A stretch of DNA of 11,454 nucleotides from contig CAZMVQ010000075.1 of the NCBI GenBank assembly GCA_964569865.1, positions 1 to 11,454 on the forward strand, read 5' to 3'. Positions 1 to 6,619 of the stretch are shown here, piece by piece (position 1 is the stretch's first letter; every line of letters starts with the position of its first letter). The position numbers were made by a program, and so were the translations under genes. A model generated the notes under the pieces. That model worked only from the letters and a program-made list of their open reading frames with translations, did no database searches and was not told the DNA's origin. This DNA is from DROE01 sp964569865. GTDB lineage: Bacteria > Pseudomonadota > Alphaproteobacteria > Rhizobiales > Devosiaceae.

Positions 1-154
1 TTGGGGCTGGTGATGTTGATGACGACTGAGGCATTTGGCATGACTGCTGGTTGGCCAATGAAAATTTAAGGCGCAACTGGCGGAATTTCTTGTTGGTTCG
101 TTTTGCACTTTTAAAACTTTGACCGGGTGAACCTGAATTGGGTGGGAAATAATT
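1..154. other. Left-edge region upstream of the TetR gene, possible truncated gene end
   Basis: Two short readings run off the left edge and neither can be confirmed. On the plus strand, frame 1 is open from base 1 to a TAA at 67-69 and gives a 22-residue hydrophobic, Met-rich tail ending GWPMKI. On the minus strand, an ATG at 41-39 opens a frame that runs out of the window (MPNASVVINITSP). Its third codon positions are mostly C, and it would be divergent from the TetR gene, a common arrangement. I see no convincing ribosome binding site for it. TTGGCCAA at 51-58 is a short palindrome and TTTTAAAA lies near 111-118. Either could belong to a promoter or operator of the TetR gene, but the sequence alone does not show this. 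Confidence 0.3.
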
Positions 155-796
155 TTGAAGTTGGGGCAGGATAATTCCGAGCTTACCGAGCGCCAGGGCG
201 AAGTGCTGGAGGCTGCATTGAACCTTTTGGTTCAGCTTGGGGATAAGTGGACCATGAATGGGGTGGCCAGCTCGGCCTCTTGTTCCAAGGAAACTCTTTA
301 TAACTGGTTTGGCGATCGTGAGGGCCTGTTGGTGGCGACTGTGCAGTGGCAGGCCGCAAAAGTGCAAATGCCCGATGTTGATTTGAATAATCTTGGCAGG
401 GCGTCTCTGGTGCGCTCCATAGAACAATTTGGTCGCAATCTTTTAAGGGTTTTGACTAGCGAAACTTCGGTAGCGCTTAACCGGGTAGCGATTTCGCGAG
501 CCAGATCAGTTGAATCTGATCTAGGGATGATCGTGTTGCAAAATGGGCGCTTTGCTATGGGTAAACGCCTTAAGCCGCTGCTTGAAGCGGGGAAAAAAGA
601 GGGAATATTACAATTTGAGGATAGCGAAACAGCATATCGCAGTTTTTTCGGACTGCTATTGCGCGATACTCAAATCCGGCTTTTGCTTGGCGATCGCCTG
701 AGCAAAACAGCAAAAGAAATCGAGGAGCAGGCGGCAATTGCCACCTCGCAATTTTTGAAACTTTATGGAACGCCAGAGTGCGGGCCCCATAAATAA
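155..796 (+). CDS. TetR/AcrR family transcriptional regulator
   Basis: A 213-residue DNA-binding repressor of the TetR type. The N-terminal three-helix domain spans about residues 10-60. Its helix-turn-helix is near 35-55 (NGVASSASCSKETLYNWFGD), where the LYNWFG recognition-helix pattern is typical of the family. The rest is the ligand-binding and dimerisation domain. The stretch with RVAISRARSVESDLG and FFGLLLRDTQIRLLLGD resembles the AefR-like TetR C-terminal domain. The start is TTG, with a weak purine stretch (GGTGGG, 141-146) eight bases upstream; a second in-frame TTG two codons later cannot be excluded. ilvC follows 47 nt downstream on the same strand with no terminator between, so the two may be co-transcribed. 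Ligand and targets are unknown; regulation of ilvC is a guess from position only. Confidence 0.9.
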   Translation: MKLGQDNSELTERQGEVLEAALNLLVQLGDKWTMNGVASSASCSKETLYNWFGDREGLLVATVQWQAAKVQMPDVDLNNLGRASLVRSIEQFGRNLLRVLTSETSVALNRVAISRARSVESDLGMIVLQNGRFAMGKRLKPLLEAGKKEGILQFEDSETAYRSFFGLLLRDTQIRLLLGDRLSKTAKEIEEQAAIATSQFLKLYGTPECGPHK

Positions 797-798
797 CA

Positions 799-812
799 GG
801 TGAAATTTCGCC
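799..812. promoter_or_regulatory. Near-perfect 14-bp palindrome between the TetR gene and ilvC
   Basis: GGTGAAATTTCGCC reads almost the same on both strands; only the T/G pair at the third position breaks the symmetry. It sits just after the TetR stop codon and about 20 nt before the ilvC Shine-Dalgarno. An operator for the adjacent TetR protein is one possibility. TetR sites are often 14-20 bp palindromes, but they more usually lie in front of the regulator's own promoter. Chance is the alternative. Confidence 0.25.
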
Positions 813-843
813 AAACCCAACACGAAAACAACAGGAGAATATC

Positions 844-1863
844 ATGCGTGTTTATTATGATCGGGATGCCGATCTCAATTTGTTGAAAAATAAAAACATC
901 GCCATTATCGGCTATGGATCGCAGGGGAGGGCCCATGCCCTAAACCTTCGCGACAGTGGTGTGAACGATATTGCAATTGGTCTTAGAATTGGCTCTGCCA
1001 CTGCCAAAAAGGTTGAGGCTGATGGTTTTAAGGTCATGAATGTGGCCGAAATTTCAAAATGGGCTGATCTGATGATGATGGCGACGCCTGATGAGTTGCA
1101 GCCCGACATTTATGCTCAGGATATTGCTCCCAATATTCGTGATGGTGCCTGCATTGCATTTGCCCACGGTCTGAGCGTGCATTTTGGCTTGATCGAGCCA
1201 AAAGACAGTGTTGACGTTATCATGGTTGCGCCAAAAGGCCCGGGCCATACAGTACGCGGTGAATATGTGGGCGGCGGCGGTGTGCCCTGTCTGATTGCTG
1301 TACATCAGGACGCCAGCGGCAATGCCCATGATCTTGGTCTGGCCTATGCATCCGGGGTTGGCGGTGGCCGTTCCGGCATTATTGAAACCAATTTTAGAGA
1401 AGAATGCGAAACCGATCTGTTTGGCGAGCAGGCCGTGCTTTGCGGTGGTCTTGTCGAGTTGATCAGAGCCGGATTTGAAACTCTGGTTGAGGGCGGATAT
1501 GCGCCTGAAATGGCATATTTTGAATGTCTGCACGAAGTTAAACTGATTGTTGACCTGATCTATCAGGGCGGTATTGCCAACATGAATTACTCCATATCAA
1601 ACACTGCTGAATGGGGTGAATATGTTTCTGGCCCACGCATTATCACTTCGGAAACAAAAAAAGAAATGAAGCGGGTTCTGGCTGATATTCAATCAGGAAA
1701 ATTCACATCTGAATGGATGCAGGAATATCGCGCTGGTGGTGCTCGCTTCAAGGCAATCCGTCGCAATAATGATAATCATCAGATTGAGGAAGTTGGCGAG
1801 AAATTGCGCGATATGATGCCGTGGATTAAGGCCGGATCTCTCGTGGACAAAGAAAAGAACTAA
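844..1863 (+). CDS. ilvC: Ketol-acid reductoisomerase (NADP+), class I
   Basis: The second step of branched-chain amino acid synthesis: Mg2+-dependent alkyl migration and NADPH reduction of 2-acetolactate or 2-aceto-2-hydroxybutyrate to the dihydroxy acids that lead to valine, leucine and isoleucine. It is a cytosolic enzyme. Its 339 residues are the usual short class I length. The Rossmann loop GYGSQG is at 23-28 and the cofactor-selecting loop LRIGSAT at 47-53. The active-site pieces are H108 (FAHGL), K131 (APKGPGHTV), D191 and E195 (ETDLFGEQ), E227 and E231 (FECLHE) and S252 (SISNTAEWGEY). All expected metal ligands and catalytic residues are present. The ATG has a good Shine-Dalgarno, AGGAG at 833-837, six bases upstream. 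A TetR regulator precedes it. The stop codon is immediately followed by an assembly gap, so its downstream partner is unknown. Confidence 0.98.
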   Translation: MRVYYDRDADLNLLKNKNIAIIGYGSQGRAHALNLRDSGVNDIAIGLRIGSATAKKVEADGFKVMNVAEISKWADLMMMATPDELQPDIYAQDIAPNIRDGACIAFAHGLSVHFGLIEPKDSVDVIMVAPKGPGHTVRGEYVGGGGVPCLIAVHQDASGNAHDLGLAYASGVGGGRSGIIETNFREECETDLFGEQAVLCGGLVELIRAGFETLVEGGYAPEMAYFECLHEVKLIVDLIYQGGIANMNYSISNTAEWGEYVSGPRIITSETKKEMKRVLADIQSGKFTSEWMQEYRAGGARFKAIRRNNDNHQIEEVGEKLRDMMPWIKAGSLVDKEKN

Positions 1864-1963
1864 NNNNNNNNNNNNNNNNNNNNNNNNNNNNNNNNNNNNN
1901 NNNNNNNNNNNNNNNNNNNNNNNNNNNNNNNNNNNNNNNNNNNNNNNNNNNNNNNNNNNNNNN
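1864..1963. other. Assembly gap (100 N)
   Basis: Exactly 100 undetermined bases follow the TAA of ilvC. A round 100 N is the usual placeholder for a scaffold gap of unknown size, so the true distance between ilvC and the next sequence may differ. A gene or repeat could be hidden here. Confidence 0.97.
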
Positions 1964-1997
1964 GCGCTCCCGGAAAAACCCGGGGGCGTTTTTTATT
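1964..1997 (+). terminator. Rho-independent terminator after the gap
   Basis: A nine-pair stem, 1965-1973 with 1980-1988 (CGCTCCCGG / CCGGGGGCG, one T-G wobble), closes a six-base loop rich in A and is followed by six T at 1989-1994. This is a canonical intrinsic terminator for transcription on the plus strand. It probably ends the ilvC transcript, or that of something lost in the gap, and it separates ilvC from the PhzF-like gene. Confidence 0.85.
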
Positions 1998-2095
1998 CGG
2001 GTATATGCTCACCTTGACTTGGCTTGCGACTTCGGGAAATCTTTGTTTGATGAATTTTTCGATGGTGAAGTTCGAAATAATATGAGGTTTATACC

Positions 2096-3001
2096 GTGCA
2101 ACTAAATTATCATATTCTGGATGTTTTTACGCAAACTCAAACACAGGGAAATCCTCTGGCGGTGGTTTTGAAGGCGGATCACCTTAAAACATGGATGATG
2201 CAAAAGATTGCAGATGAATTTTATCTTTCAGAAACGATATTTCTGAGCGAACCAAAAGCGGGGCGAAATACGGCCAGAGTAAGAATTTTTACGCCCGAAA
2301 CCGAGCTGCCTTTTGCGGGGCATCCGCTGATTGGTGCGGCGGTGCTGCTTGGTTTGACCCACCGGTCATCCGCTATCAGGCTGGAGGCGGAAATTGGAGA
2401 TGTTACCTGCGTTATGGATCGGGTTAATAAGCGTTGCGGTCAGGCCAGATTTAAACTTCCAGCATTGCCAAAAAAAGTGCGTGATGCTCCTGATAGGGAT
2501 AAAATTGCGCATACTCTGGGTCTAAAACCTGAACAAATTGGCTTTGGAGATTTTGCTCCGTCCTGTTATTCAGCCGGTGTGGAATATGTGTTGGTGCCGG
2601 TTAGAGACACAGAGGCGCTGAATAACATTAAGCTGGAAAAGCGCGACTGGTCTCAGGTTTACGGTACGATCGAAACTGCCATTTATGCTTTTTGTCGCAG
2701 CGAAACCGGCGCAAGCTCAGATTTTTGTGCCCGGATGTTTGATTTGACACTGCCGCGTATTGAAGACCCTGCAACCGGATCGGCGGCCGCTGCATTAATT
2801 GGATTAATCGCTGATACTTCAAATGAGCAGATGCTGCAAAAGTCCTTCATAATAGAGCAGGGAGTTGAAATGGGGCGGCCGAGCCTTATCGAAGCTCAGG
2901 TTGGAAAGCGCGACGGGCAGCTTGTTCATGCTGGTATTGGTGGCAAGGCGGTGTTGATTGGAGAAGGGGTTTTAGACCTCGAATGGCACGATAGTATCTA
3001 G
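2096..3001 (+). CDS. PhzF family isomerase/epimerase-like protein
   Basis: A 301-residue member of the PhzF/diaminopimelate-epimerase fold family. It has the family's opening (LDVFTQTQTQGNPLAVV, 9-24), the SETIFL segment with the conserved acid E46, the RIFTPETELPFAGHP block (63-77, with H76), and the C-terminal EDPATGSAAAAL glycine-rich turn (223-234). PhzF itself isomerises trans-2,3-dihydro-3-hydroxyanthranilate in phenazine synthesis. Most relatives lie outside phenazine loci and their substrates are unknown. No phenazine genes occur here, so that role should not be assigned. The start is GTG with GAGG at 2084-2087, eight bases upstream. A strong terminator lies just before it, so it likely has its own promoter in 1998-2095, though I see no convincing -35/-10 pair there. 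Confidence 0.93.
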   Translation: MQLNYHILDVFTQTQTQGNPLAVVLKADHLKTWMMQKIADEFYLSETIFLSEPKAGRNTARVRIFTPETELPFAGHPLIGAAVLLGLTHRSSAIRLEAEIGDVTCVMDRVNKRCGQARFKLPALPKKVRDAPDRDKIAHTLGLKPEQIGFGDFAPSCYSAGVEYVLVPVRDTEALNNIKLEKRDWSQVYGTIETAIYAFCRSETGASSDFCARMFDLTLPRIEDPATGSAAAALIGLIADTSNEQMLQKSFIIEQGVEMGRPSLIEAQVGKRDGQLVHAGIGGKAVLIGEGVLDLEWHDSI

Positions 3002-3014
3002 GTCCTGACCCTAG
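3000..3014 (+). repeat. Short ACCCTAG-type motif, copy 1
   Basis: AGGTCCTGACCCTAG overlaps the PhzF stop codon. It resembles two other stretches in the window (7489-7504 plus strand, 7586-7600 minus strand) that share the pattern AGG..C...ACCCTA. The internal AGG...CCT gives a small dyad. It may be a dispersed intergenic element or a binding site; three copies in one window are weak evidence. Confidence 0.3.
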
Positions 3015-3117
3015 CATTGATTTGGGAGTGGTTATTTCTGATTGCTTGACCTGAACCTGTTGCTGACGCAAGCTTGGTTTTAAAATATCCAGAGCGGAAA
3101 AATCCGCCGGAATTAAC

Positions 3118-3125
3118 AGGGGAGG
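3118..3125 (+). promoter_or_regulatory. Strong Shine-Dalgarno that sets the acyltransferase start
   Basis: AGGGGAGG contains a perfect GGAGG core and ends five bases before the TTG at 3131. No comparable site precedes the upstream in-frame TTG at 3074. This argues that translation begins at 3131, directly before the hydrophobic N-terminal segment. Confidence 0.7.
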
Positions 3126-3130
3126 CGGTT

Positions 3131-4633
3131 TTGGGAACAATCTCATTGCCAATTTGGTTTGTGGTGATTGCAGCTATTCTGGCCGCTATCGGTTTGACCG
3201 ATCGCTTACTGATGCCCGGAGTACGCTGGTTTTTTCGGCGTCGGGCCAACAAAGCCATCGAGTTGCTCAATAACCGGCTTTCGCTAAAAATCCAGCCGTT
3301 CAAATTGACCAAACGTCAGGGTTTGATTGATGCTTTGATGTTTGATCCCGAGGTTATAAAGGCCGTGGAGGAGGAGGCGAAAGAAAGCGGGTCCCCCCGC
3401 CAAGTGGTTTTGGACAAGGCGCGAACCTATGCAAATGAGGTGGTGCCTGCATTTTCTCATTATACCTATTTTCGCATCGGCACCCGGTTGGCGCGCAAAC
3501 TCTCGCAAATGCTCTATCGGGTCCGGCTGGGAAATTCCAATGATGATGCGCTAGCTGATATTGATCCCAATTCCACCGTGGTTTTTGTAATGAACCATCG
3601 CTCGAACATGGATTATGTATTGGTTACCTATATGGCGGCCACCAGCTCTGCCCTGTCCTATGCGGTGGGTGAATGGGCGCGTGTATGGGCGTTGCAAAGT
3701 CTGATCCGGGCCATGGGGGCCTATTTTGTGCGCCGCTATTCAACGGGAAATTCTCTATATCGCAAGGTGTTGGCTCGATATGTTCATATGGCGACTTTGG
3801 CCGGCGTTACTCAGGCGGTATTTCCTGAAGGGGGGCTTTCAAAGGATGGGAAGTTAAAAGCGCCAAAGTTTGGTCTGTTGTCCTATATGATTGGCGGGTT
3901 TGATCCCAAGGGAGAACGCGATGTGGTGTTTGTTCCGGTGGGGCTAAATTATGATCGGGTGCTGGAGGACAGGGTTTTAACATCTTCAGCCAGCGCCAAG
4001 GAAGGGGAAAAACCCCGCTTCAAATTTAATCCCGGAGTGCTGATGGGGTTTTTGGGGCGCTCGATTGTGCAGGCGTTCAAGGGCAAGTGGTTTCGCTATG
4101 GCTATGCTTGTGTAAGTTTTGGCAAGCCGGTTTCCATGCGGCAATATCTGGCAGAAAACAGGTTGGATTTTCGCTCCATGAAACCCAAAAAACTGCATTT
4201 GGAGATGGAAAAACTGGGCGGGCAGCTTATGGATGAAGTGGGGCGGGCGGTGCCTGCTTTGCCAACTTCCCTGGTGGCCAGTGTTTTGCTTAGTGATGAA
4301 ATGAAACCCATGAGTTTCTTTGAAGTCAAAACAAAGGTGTTTAACCTGATAAATCAATTTGAAGAGGCCGGGGTATATGTGCACGTGCCGCGTGACGATC
4401 ATGATTATCTGGTGGAGGTTGGTTTGCGCATGTTGACCTTGCGACATTTAGTGCTGGTTGCCGGAGACAGCTATCGGGTTTCGCCAAAAGAGCGTGATCT
4501 TGTGGCCTATTATGCCAACGGAATTGCCCATCAGATGAACAGGATTTCTGATCCAGAAAAACAGCTTGGGAACGGCCAGTCCGATAAATCACAAGCGGAA
4601 ATGCTCAAGCAAGCTGTTGCACAATCGAAATAA
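3131..4633 (+). CDS. PlsB/PlsC-type glycerolipid acyltransferase, membrane-anchored
   Basis: A 500-residue acyltransferase, probably moving a fatty acyl group to glycerol-3-phosphate or lysophosphatidate in phospholipid synthesis at the inner membrane. Counting from TTG 3131, a hydrophobic anchor spans about 5-22 (SLPIWFVVIAAILAAIG). The acyltransferase signatures follow in order: NHRSNMD at 155-161 (the H-x4-D catalytic pair is H156 and D161), GAYFVRR at 196-202 with RYSTGNSLYR after it, and FPEGGLSKDGKL at 231-242. The pattern is closest to PlsB (sn-glycerol-3-phosphate acyltransferase), but the protein is far shorter than the roughly 800 residues of enterobacterial PlsB. About 250 residues follow the catalytic part and carry no motif I recognise. 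The longer reading from TTG 3074 (519 residues) lacks a good binding site. It starts 129 nt after the PhzF-like gene. The exact substrate is uncertain. Confidence 0.88.
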   Translation: MGTISLPIWFVVIAAILAAIGLTDRLLMPGVRWFFRRRANKAIELLNNRLSLKIQPFKLTKRQGLIDALMFDPEVIKAVEEEAKESGSPRQVVLDKARTYANEVVPAFSHYTYFRIGTRLARKLSQMLYRVRLGNSNDDALADIDPNSTVVFVMNHRSNMDYVLVTYMAATSSALSYAVGEWARVWALQSLIRAMGAYFVRRYSTGNSLYRKVLARYVHMATLAGVTQAVFPEGGLSKDGKLKAPKFGLLSYMIGGFDPKGERDVVFVPVGLNYDRVLEDRVLTSSASAKEGEKPRFKFNPGVLMGFLGRSIVQAFKGKWFRYGYACVSFGKPVSMRQYLAENRLDFRSMKPKKLHLEMEKLGGQLMDEVGRAVPALPTSLVASVLLSDEMKPMSFFEVKTKVFNLINQFEEAGVYVHVPRDDHDYLVEVGLRMLTLRHLVLVAGDSYRVSPKERDLVAYYANGIAHQMNRISDPEKQLGNGQSDKSQAEMLKQAVAQSK

Positions 4634-4650
4634 TTTGTTAATGATGGCCG

Positions 4651-4672
4651 GACTAACCTGAAGTGGTTGGTT
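4651..4672 (+). terminator. Possible weak hairpin terminator after the acyltransferase gene
   Basis: ACTAACC at 4652-4658 can pair with GGTTGGT at 4665-4671 (one T-G wobble) across a six-base loop. It is followed only by TTG rather than a long T run. An alternative fold pairs CCTGA (4657-4661) with TCAGG (4675-4679). It lies 18 nt after the stop codon, a sensible place for a terminator, but the missing T tract makes this doubtful. Confidence 0.25.
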
Positions 4673-4724
4673 TGTCAGGCTTGCTCTTAAACCTGTTTTT
4701 GAAAATATTTTGTGAACGAAAATC

Positions 4725-4844
4725 ATGAATCCCAATCGGGCTGACATTGTTGGAACCTCTTTTAAGCTGCATGCAAATGCTTGCGCTATAGGTTTGCGTT
4801 CCAGCTCTTCTATTTCAAAAACCCTCCTCCTTATCAGCCTCTGA
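4725..4844 (+). CDS. Putative leucine leader peptide of leuA
   Basis: A 39-codon ORF, ATG 4725 to TGA 4842-4844, lying 145 nt before leuA. It ends in codons CTC CTC CTT ATC AGC CTC TGA, that is Leu-Leu-Leu-Ile-Ser-Leu-stop, preceded by Ser-Ser-Ser-Ser-Ile-Ser-Lys-Thr. A cluster of leucine codons just before the stop, in front of the gene committing to leucine synthesis, is the signature of a transcription attenuator leader. The start is uncertain. ATG 4725 has only a poor ribosome site, and TTG 4794 would give a 16-residue peptide with AGG five bases upstream. The stop codon lies inside the 5' arm of the downstream hairpin, as expected for ribosome-controlled folding. The peptide itself is probably not functional after synthesis. 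Confidence 0.55.
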   Translation: MNPNRADIVGTSFKLHANACAIGLRSSSSISKTLLLISL

Positions 4845-4975
4845 ATTCCGGCGGTCCTTAATTAATTAAGGGCGGGACTTCAGAGGATTAAAATTTTGAA
4901 CCGAACAGAACTTTGTTTTGTGCCCGGCGGGTTGTTTTTAATTGAAATGCAAATATGCCCGGGACCAGTATTTTT
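4824..4975 (+). promoter_or_regulatory. Candidate leucine attenuator upstream of leuA
   Basis: Arm 1 is CCTCTGAA at 4838-4845, overlapping the last Leu codon and the stop of the leader ORF. It pairs perfectly with arm 2, TTCAGAGG at 4879-4886. Inside, 4847-4849 pairs with 4875-4877 and 4854-4861 with 4866-4873, giving about 19 pairs. The innermost part is the 16-bp palindrome 4856-4871. Arm 2 also holds CGGGAC (4873-4878), which can pair with arm 3, GTgCCCG at 4920-4926 with one bulge. Arm 3 can instead pair with a second CGGGAC, arm 4, at 4960-4965, followed by TATTTTT at 4969-4975. This fits the classic scheme of 1:2 plus 3:4 (terminated) versus 2:3 (read-through when ribosomes stall at Leu codons). 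The 3:4 stem is short with a loop of about 31 bases, which is the weak point of the model. Confidence 0.5.
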
Positions 4976-4976
4976 C

Positions 4977-4980
4977 AGGA
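4977..4980 (+). promoter_or_regulatory. Shine-Dalgarno of leuA
   Basis: AGGA ends nine bases before ATG 4990. It supports that start over the in-frame TTG at 4942, which has no binding site and would place its first codons inside the proposed attenuator. Confidence 0.6.
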
Positions 4981-4989
4981 CTTAAAATT

Positions 4990-6579
4990 ATGACCACTAA
5001 ACAAACTAAAGATGAGCAAAAAGAGCAAAATTCAAAAGAAACCGATCAGGTTTTGATTTTTGACACCACGCTGCGGGACGGGGAGCAGTCACCGGGCGCA
5101 ACCATGACTTTGCAGGAAAAGCTGCAAATTGCTGAGCTTTTGGATGAGATGGGGGTTGATATTATCGAGGCTGGTTTTCCCATTGCCTCTAATGGGGATT
5201 TTGAAGCGGTTTCACAAATCGCCAAGCGTTCGAAGAATTCGGTGATTGCCGGTTTGGCGCGGGCAATTTCCGGGGATATTGAAAGGGCTGGAGAAGCGGT
5301 AAAACACGCCGAGCGCGGACGCATTCATACCTTTGTTTCCACATCTCCTATTCATCTGGCCCATCAGATGAAAAAAACTCAGGAAGAAGTGTTGGAGATA
5401 ATTGAAAAGACCGTCACTCAGGCCCGAAACCTGATTGATGATGTGGAATGGAGTGCAATGGATGCCACCCGCACACCGTTGGAATATTTGGCCCGATGCA
5501 CAGAGGCAGCGATAAAAGCGGGCGCGACCACCATTAACATTCCAGACACGGTTGGTTATTCAACTCCTCAAGATTATTATCAATTGTTTGTGGATCTGAT
5601 CGAAATGGTGCCGGACAGTGACAAGGTGATTTTTTCCACCCATTGTCATAATGATCTGGGCTTGGCGGTGGCCAATTCTTTGGCCGGGGTGCGTGGCGGG
5701 GCGCGGCAAGTGGAGTGCACAATCAACGGGCTTGGGGAGCGGGCTGGCAATGCAGCGCTTGAAGAAATGGTGATGACCATTCGCACTCGTGCTGATGTCA
5801 TGCCATATCATACGGGAATTGAAACCACCCATCTGGCCAAGGCTTCAAAGGTAGTATCGGCAGCGGCAAATTTTCCGGTACAATATAACAAGGCGATAGT
5901 TGGTAAAAATGCCTTTGCCCATGAGAGCGGCATTCATCAAGATGGCATGTTAAAGAACGCTCAGACCTATGAAATCATGACCCCGGAAAGCGTTGGAATT
6001 AAATCCACATCACTGGTGATGGGTAAACATTCGGGCCGTCATGCGTTCAAGGAAAAACTGCGCGATTTTGGTTATGATCTAGGTGATAATCGTTTTCAGG
6101 AAGTATTTGAGCGTTTCAAAAGCCTGGCTGATCGCAAAAAGAATGTTTATGACGAGGATATTATCGCTCTAGTTGACGACGAGATAGGTTCGGCTGGCGA
6201 TCTGATCAAACTGGTGGATATGGAAGTCGTTTCAAAAACCAGCGGTGAGCATTGTTGTGACATGGTGCTGGATATAGAGGGGAAAACCGTTTCTATCTCC
6301 ATGCAGGGATCAGGCTCGGTGGATGCGATTTTTAATGCCATTAAAAAGGGTGTGAATGCCAATCCACATCTGGTGCTTTATGGTGTGGATGCGGTAACCG
6401 GGGGCACCGATGCGCAGGCCAATGCCCATGTTCGATTGGAAATGAATGGCAAGATAGCTTCCGGGCGCGGGGCGGAACCGGATACGCTGGTGGCATCAGC
6501 CAGGGCCTATCTTAACGCTTATAATCGATTGATGGTGGAGCGGGGAGCCTCTGCTCAGGGCGCTATGGCCAAATCCTGA
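4990..6579 (+). CDS. leuA: 2-isopropylmalate synthase
   Basis: Condenses acetyl-CoA with 2-oxoisovalerate to 2-isopropylmalate, the committed and leucine-inhibited step of leucine synthesis in the cytosol. It has 529 residues from ATG 4990, the usual long form. The N-terminal HMGL-like TIM barrel begins with FDTTLRDGEQSPGATM (24-39; R29 and metal ligand D30). It continues with INIPDTVGYSTP (182-193), the metal ligands H218 and H220 in THCHNDLG, and NGLGERAGN (246-254; N254). HESGIHQDGM (311-320) supplies the linker-domain catalytic H316, followed by MGKHSGRHAF (344-353). The C-terminal regulatory domain (about 390-515) ends with SGRGAEPDTLVASARAY, consistent with leucine feedback. Upstream lies a candidate attenuator with Leu codons. 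The convergent neighbour is an mscS-type gene 40 nt beyond the stop. Confidence 0.97.
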   Translation: MTTKQTKDEQKEQNSKETDQVLIFDTTLRDGEQSPGATMTLQEKLQIAELLDEMGVDIIEAGFPIASNGDFEAVSQIAKRSKNSVIAGLARAISGDIERAGEAVKHAERGRIHTFVSTSPIHLAHQMKKTQEEVLEIIEKTVTQARNLIDDVEWSAMDATRTPLEYLARCTEAAIKAGATTINIPDTVGYSTPQDYYQLFVDLIEMVPDSDKVIFSTHCHNDLGLAVANSLAGVRGGARQVECTINGLGERAGNAALEEMVMTIRTRADVMPYHTGIETTHLAKASKVVSAAANFPVQYNKAIVGKNAFAHESGIHQDGMLKNAQTYEIMTPESVGIKSTSLVMGKHSGRHAFKEKLRDFGYDLGDNRFQEVFERFKSLADRKKNVYDEDIIALVDDEIGSAGDLIKLVDMEVVSKTSGEHCCDMVLDIEGKTVSISMQGSGSVDAIFNAIKKGVNANPHLVLYGVDAVTGGTDAQANAHVRLEMNGKIASGRGAEPDTLVASARAYLNAYNRLMVERGASAQGAMAKS

Positions 6580-6619
6580 TCAAGCCTTTTAAGGACCACT
6601 GGCAGTTTTTTATTATTAC
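6580..6619. other. Gap between convergent leuA and mscS-type genes
   Basis: Forty bases separate the two stop codons. CCTTTTAAGG and a T run (TTTTTTATTATT, about 6605-6616) are present, but I could form only 3-4 bp stems before the T run (GCC with GGC). Some transcription end must lie here or just beyond, but a convincing terminator hairpin is not visible. Confidence 0.4.

Noticed and set aside
1054..1533. 159-codon minus-strand open frame inside ilvC
   Set aside because: Lies fully opposite a well-supported gene and its translation shows no family motif; a shadow frame.
2096..3001. A phenazine biosynthesis role for the PhzF-like gene
   Set aside because: No other phenazine genes are present, and most PhzF-family proteins lie outside phenazine loci.
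3046..3074. Promoter with -35 TTGACC before the acyltransferase gene
   Set aside because: The -35 is good, but no acceptable -10 lies 16-18 bases downstream (CAAGCT).
3986..4447. 153-codon minus-strand open frame inside the acyltransferase gene
   Set aside because: His-rich, low-complexity translation typical of an antisense shadow, with no domain recognised.
4681..4709. Promoter TTGCTC, 17-nt spacer, AATATT before the leuA leader
   Set aside because: Only 3 of 6 and 4 of 6 matches to the consensus; in AT-rich intergenic DNA this is easily chance.
4942..4989. TTG at 4942 as the leuA start, adding 16 residues
   Set aside because: No ribosome binding site precedes it, the added residues do not resemble LeuA, and the codons overlap the proposed attenuator. 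ATG 4990 has AGGA at a good distance.
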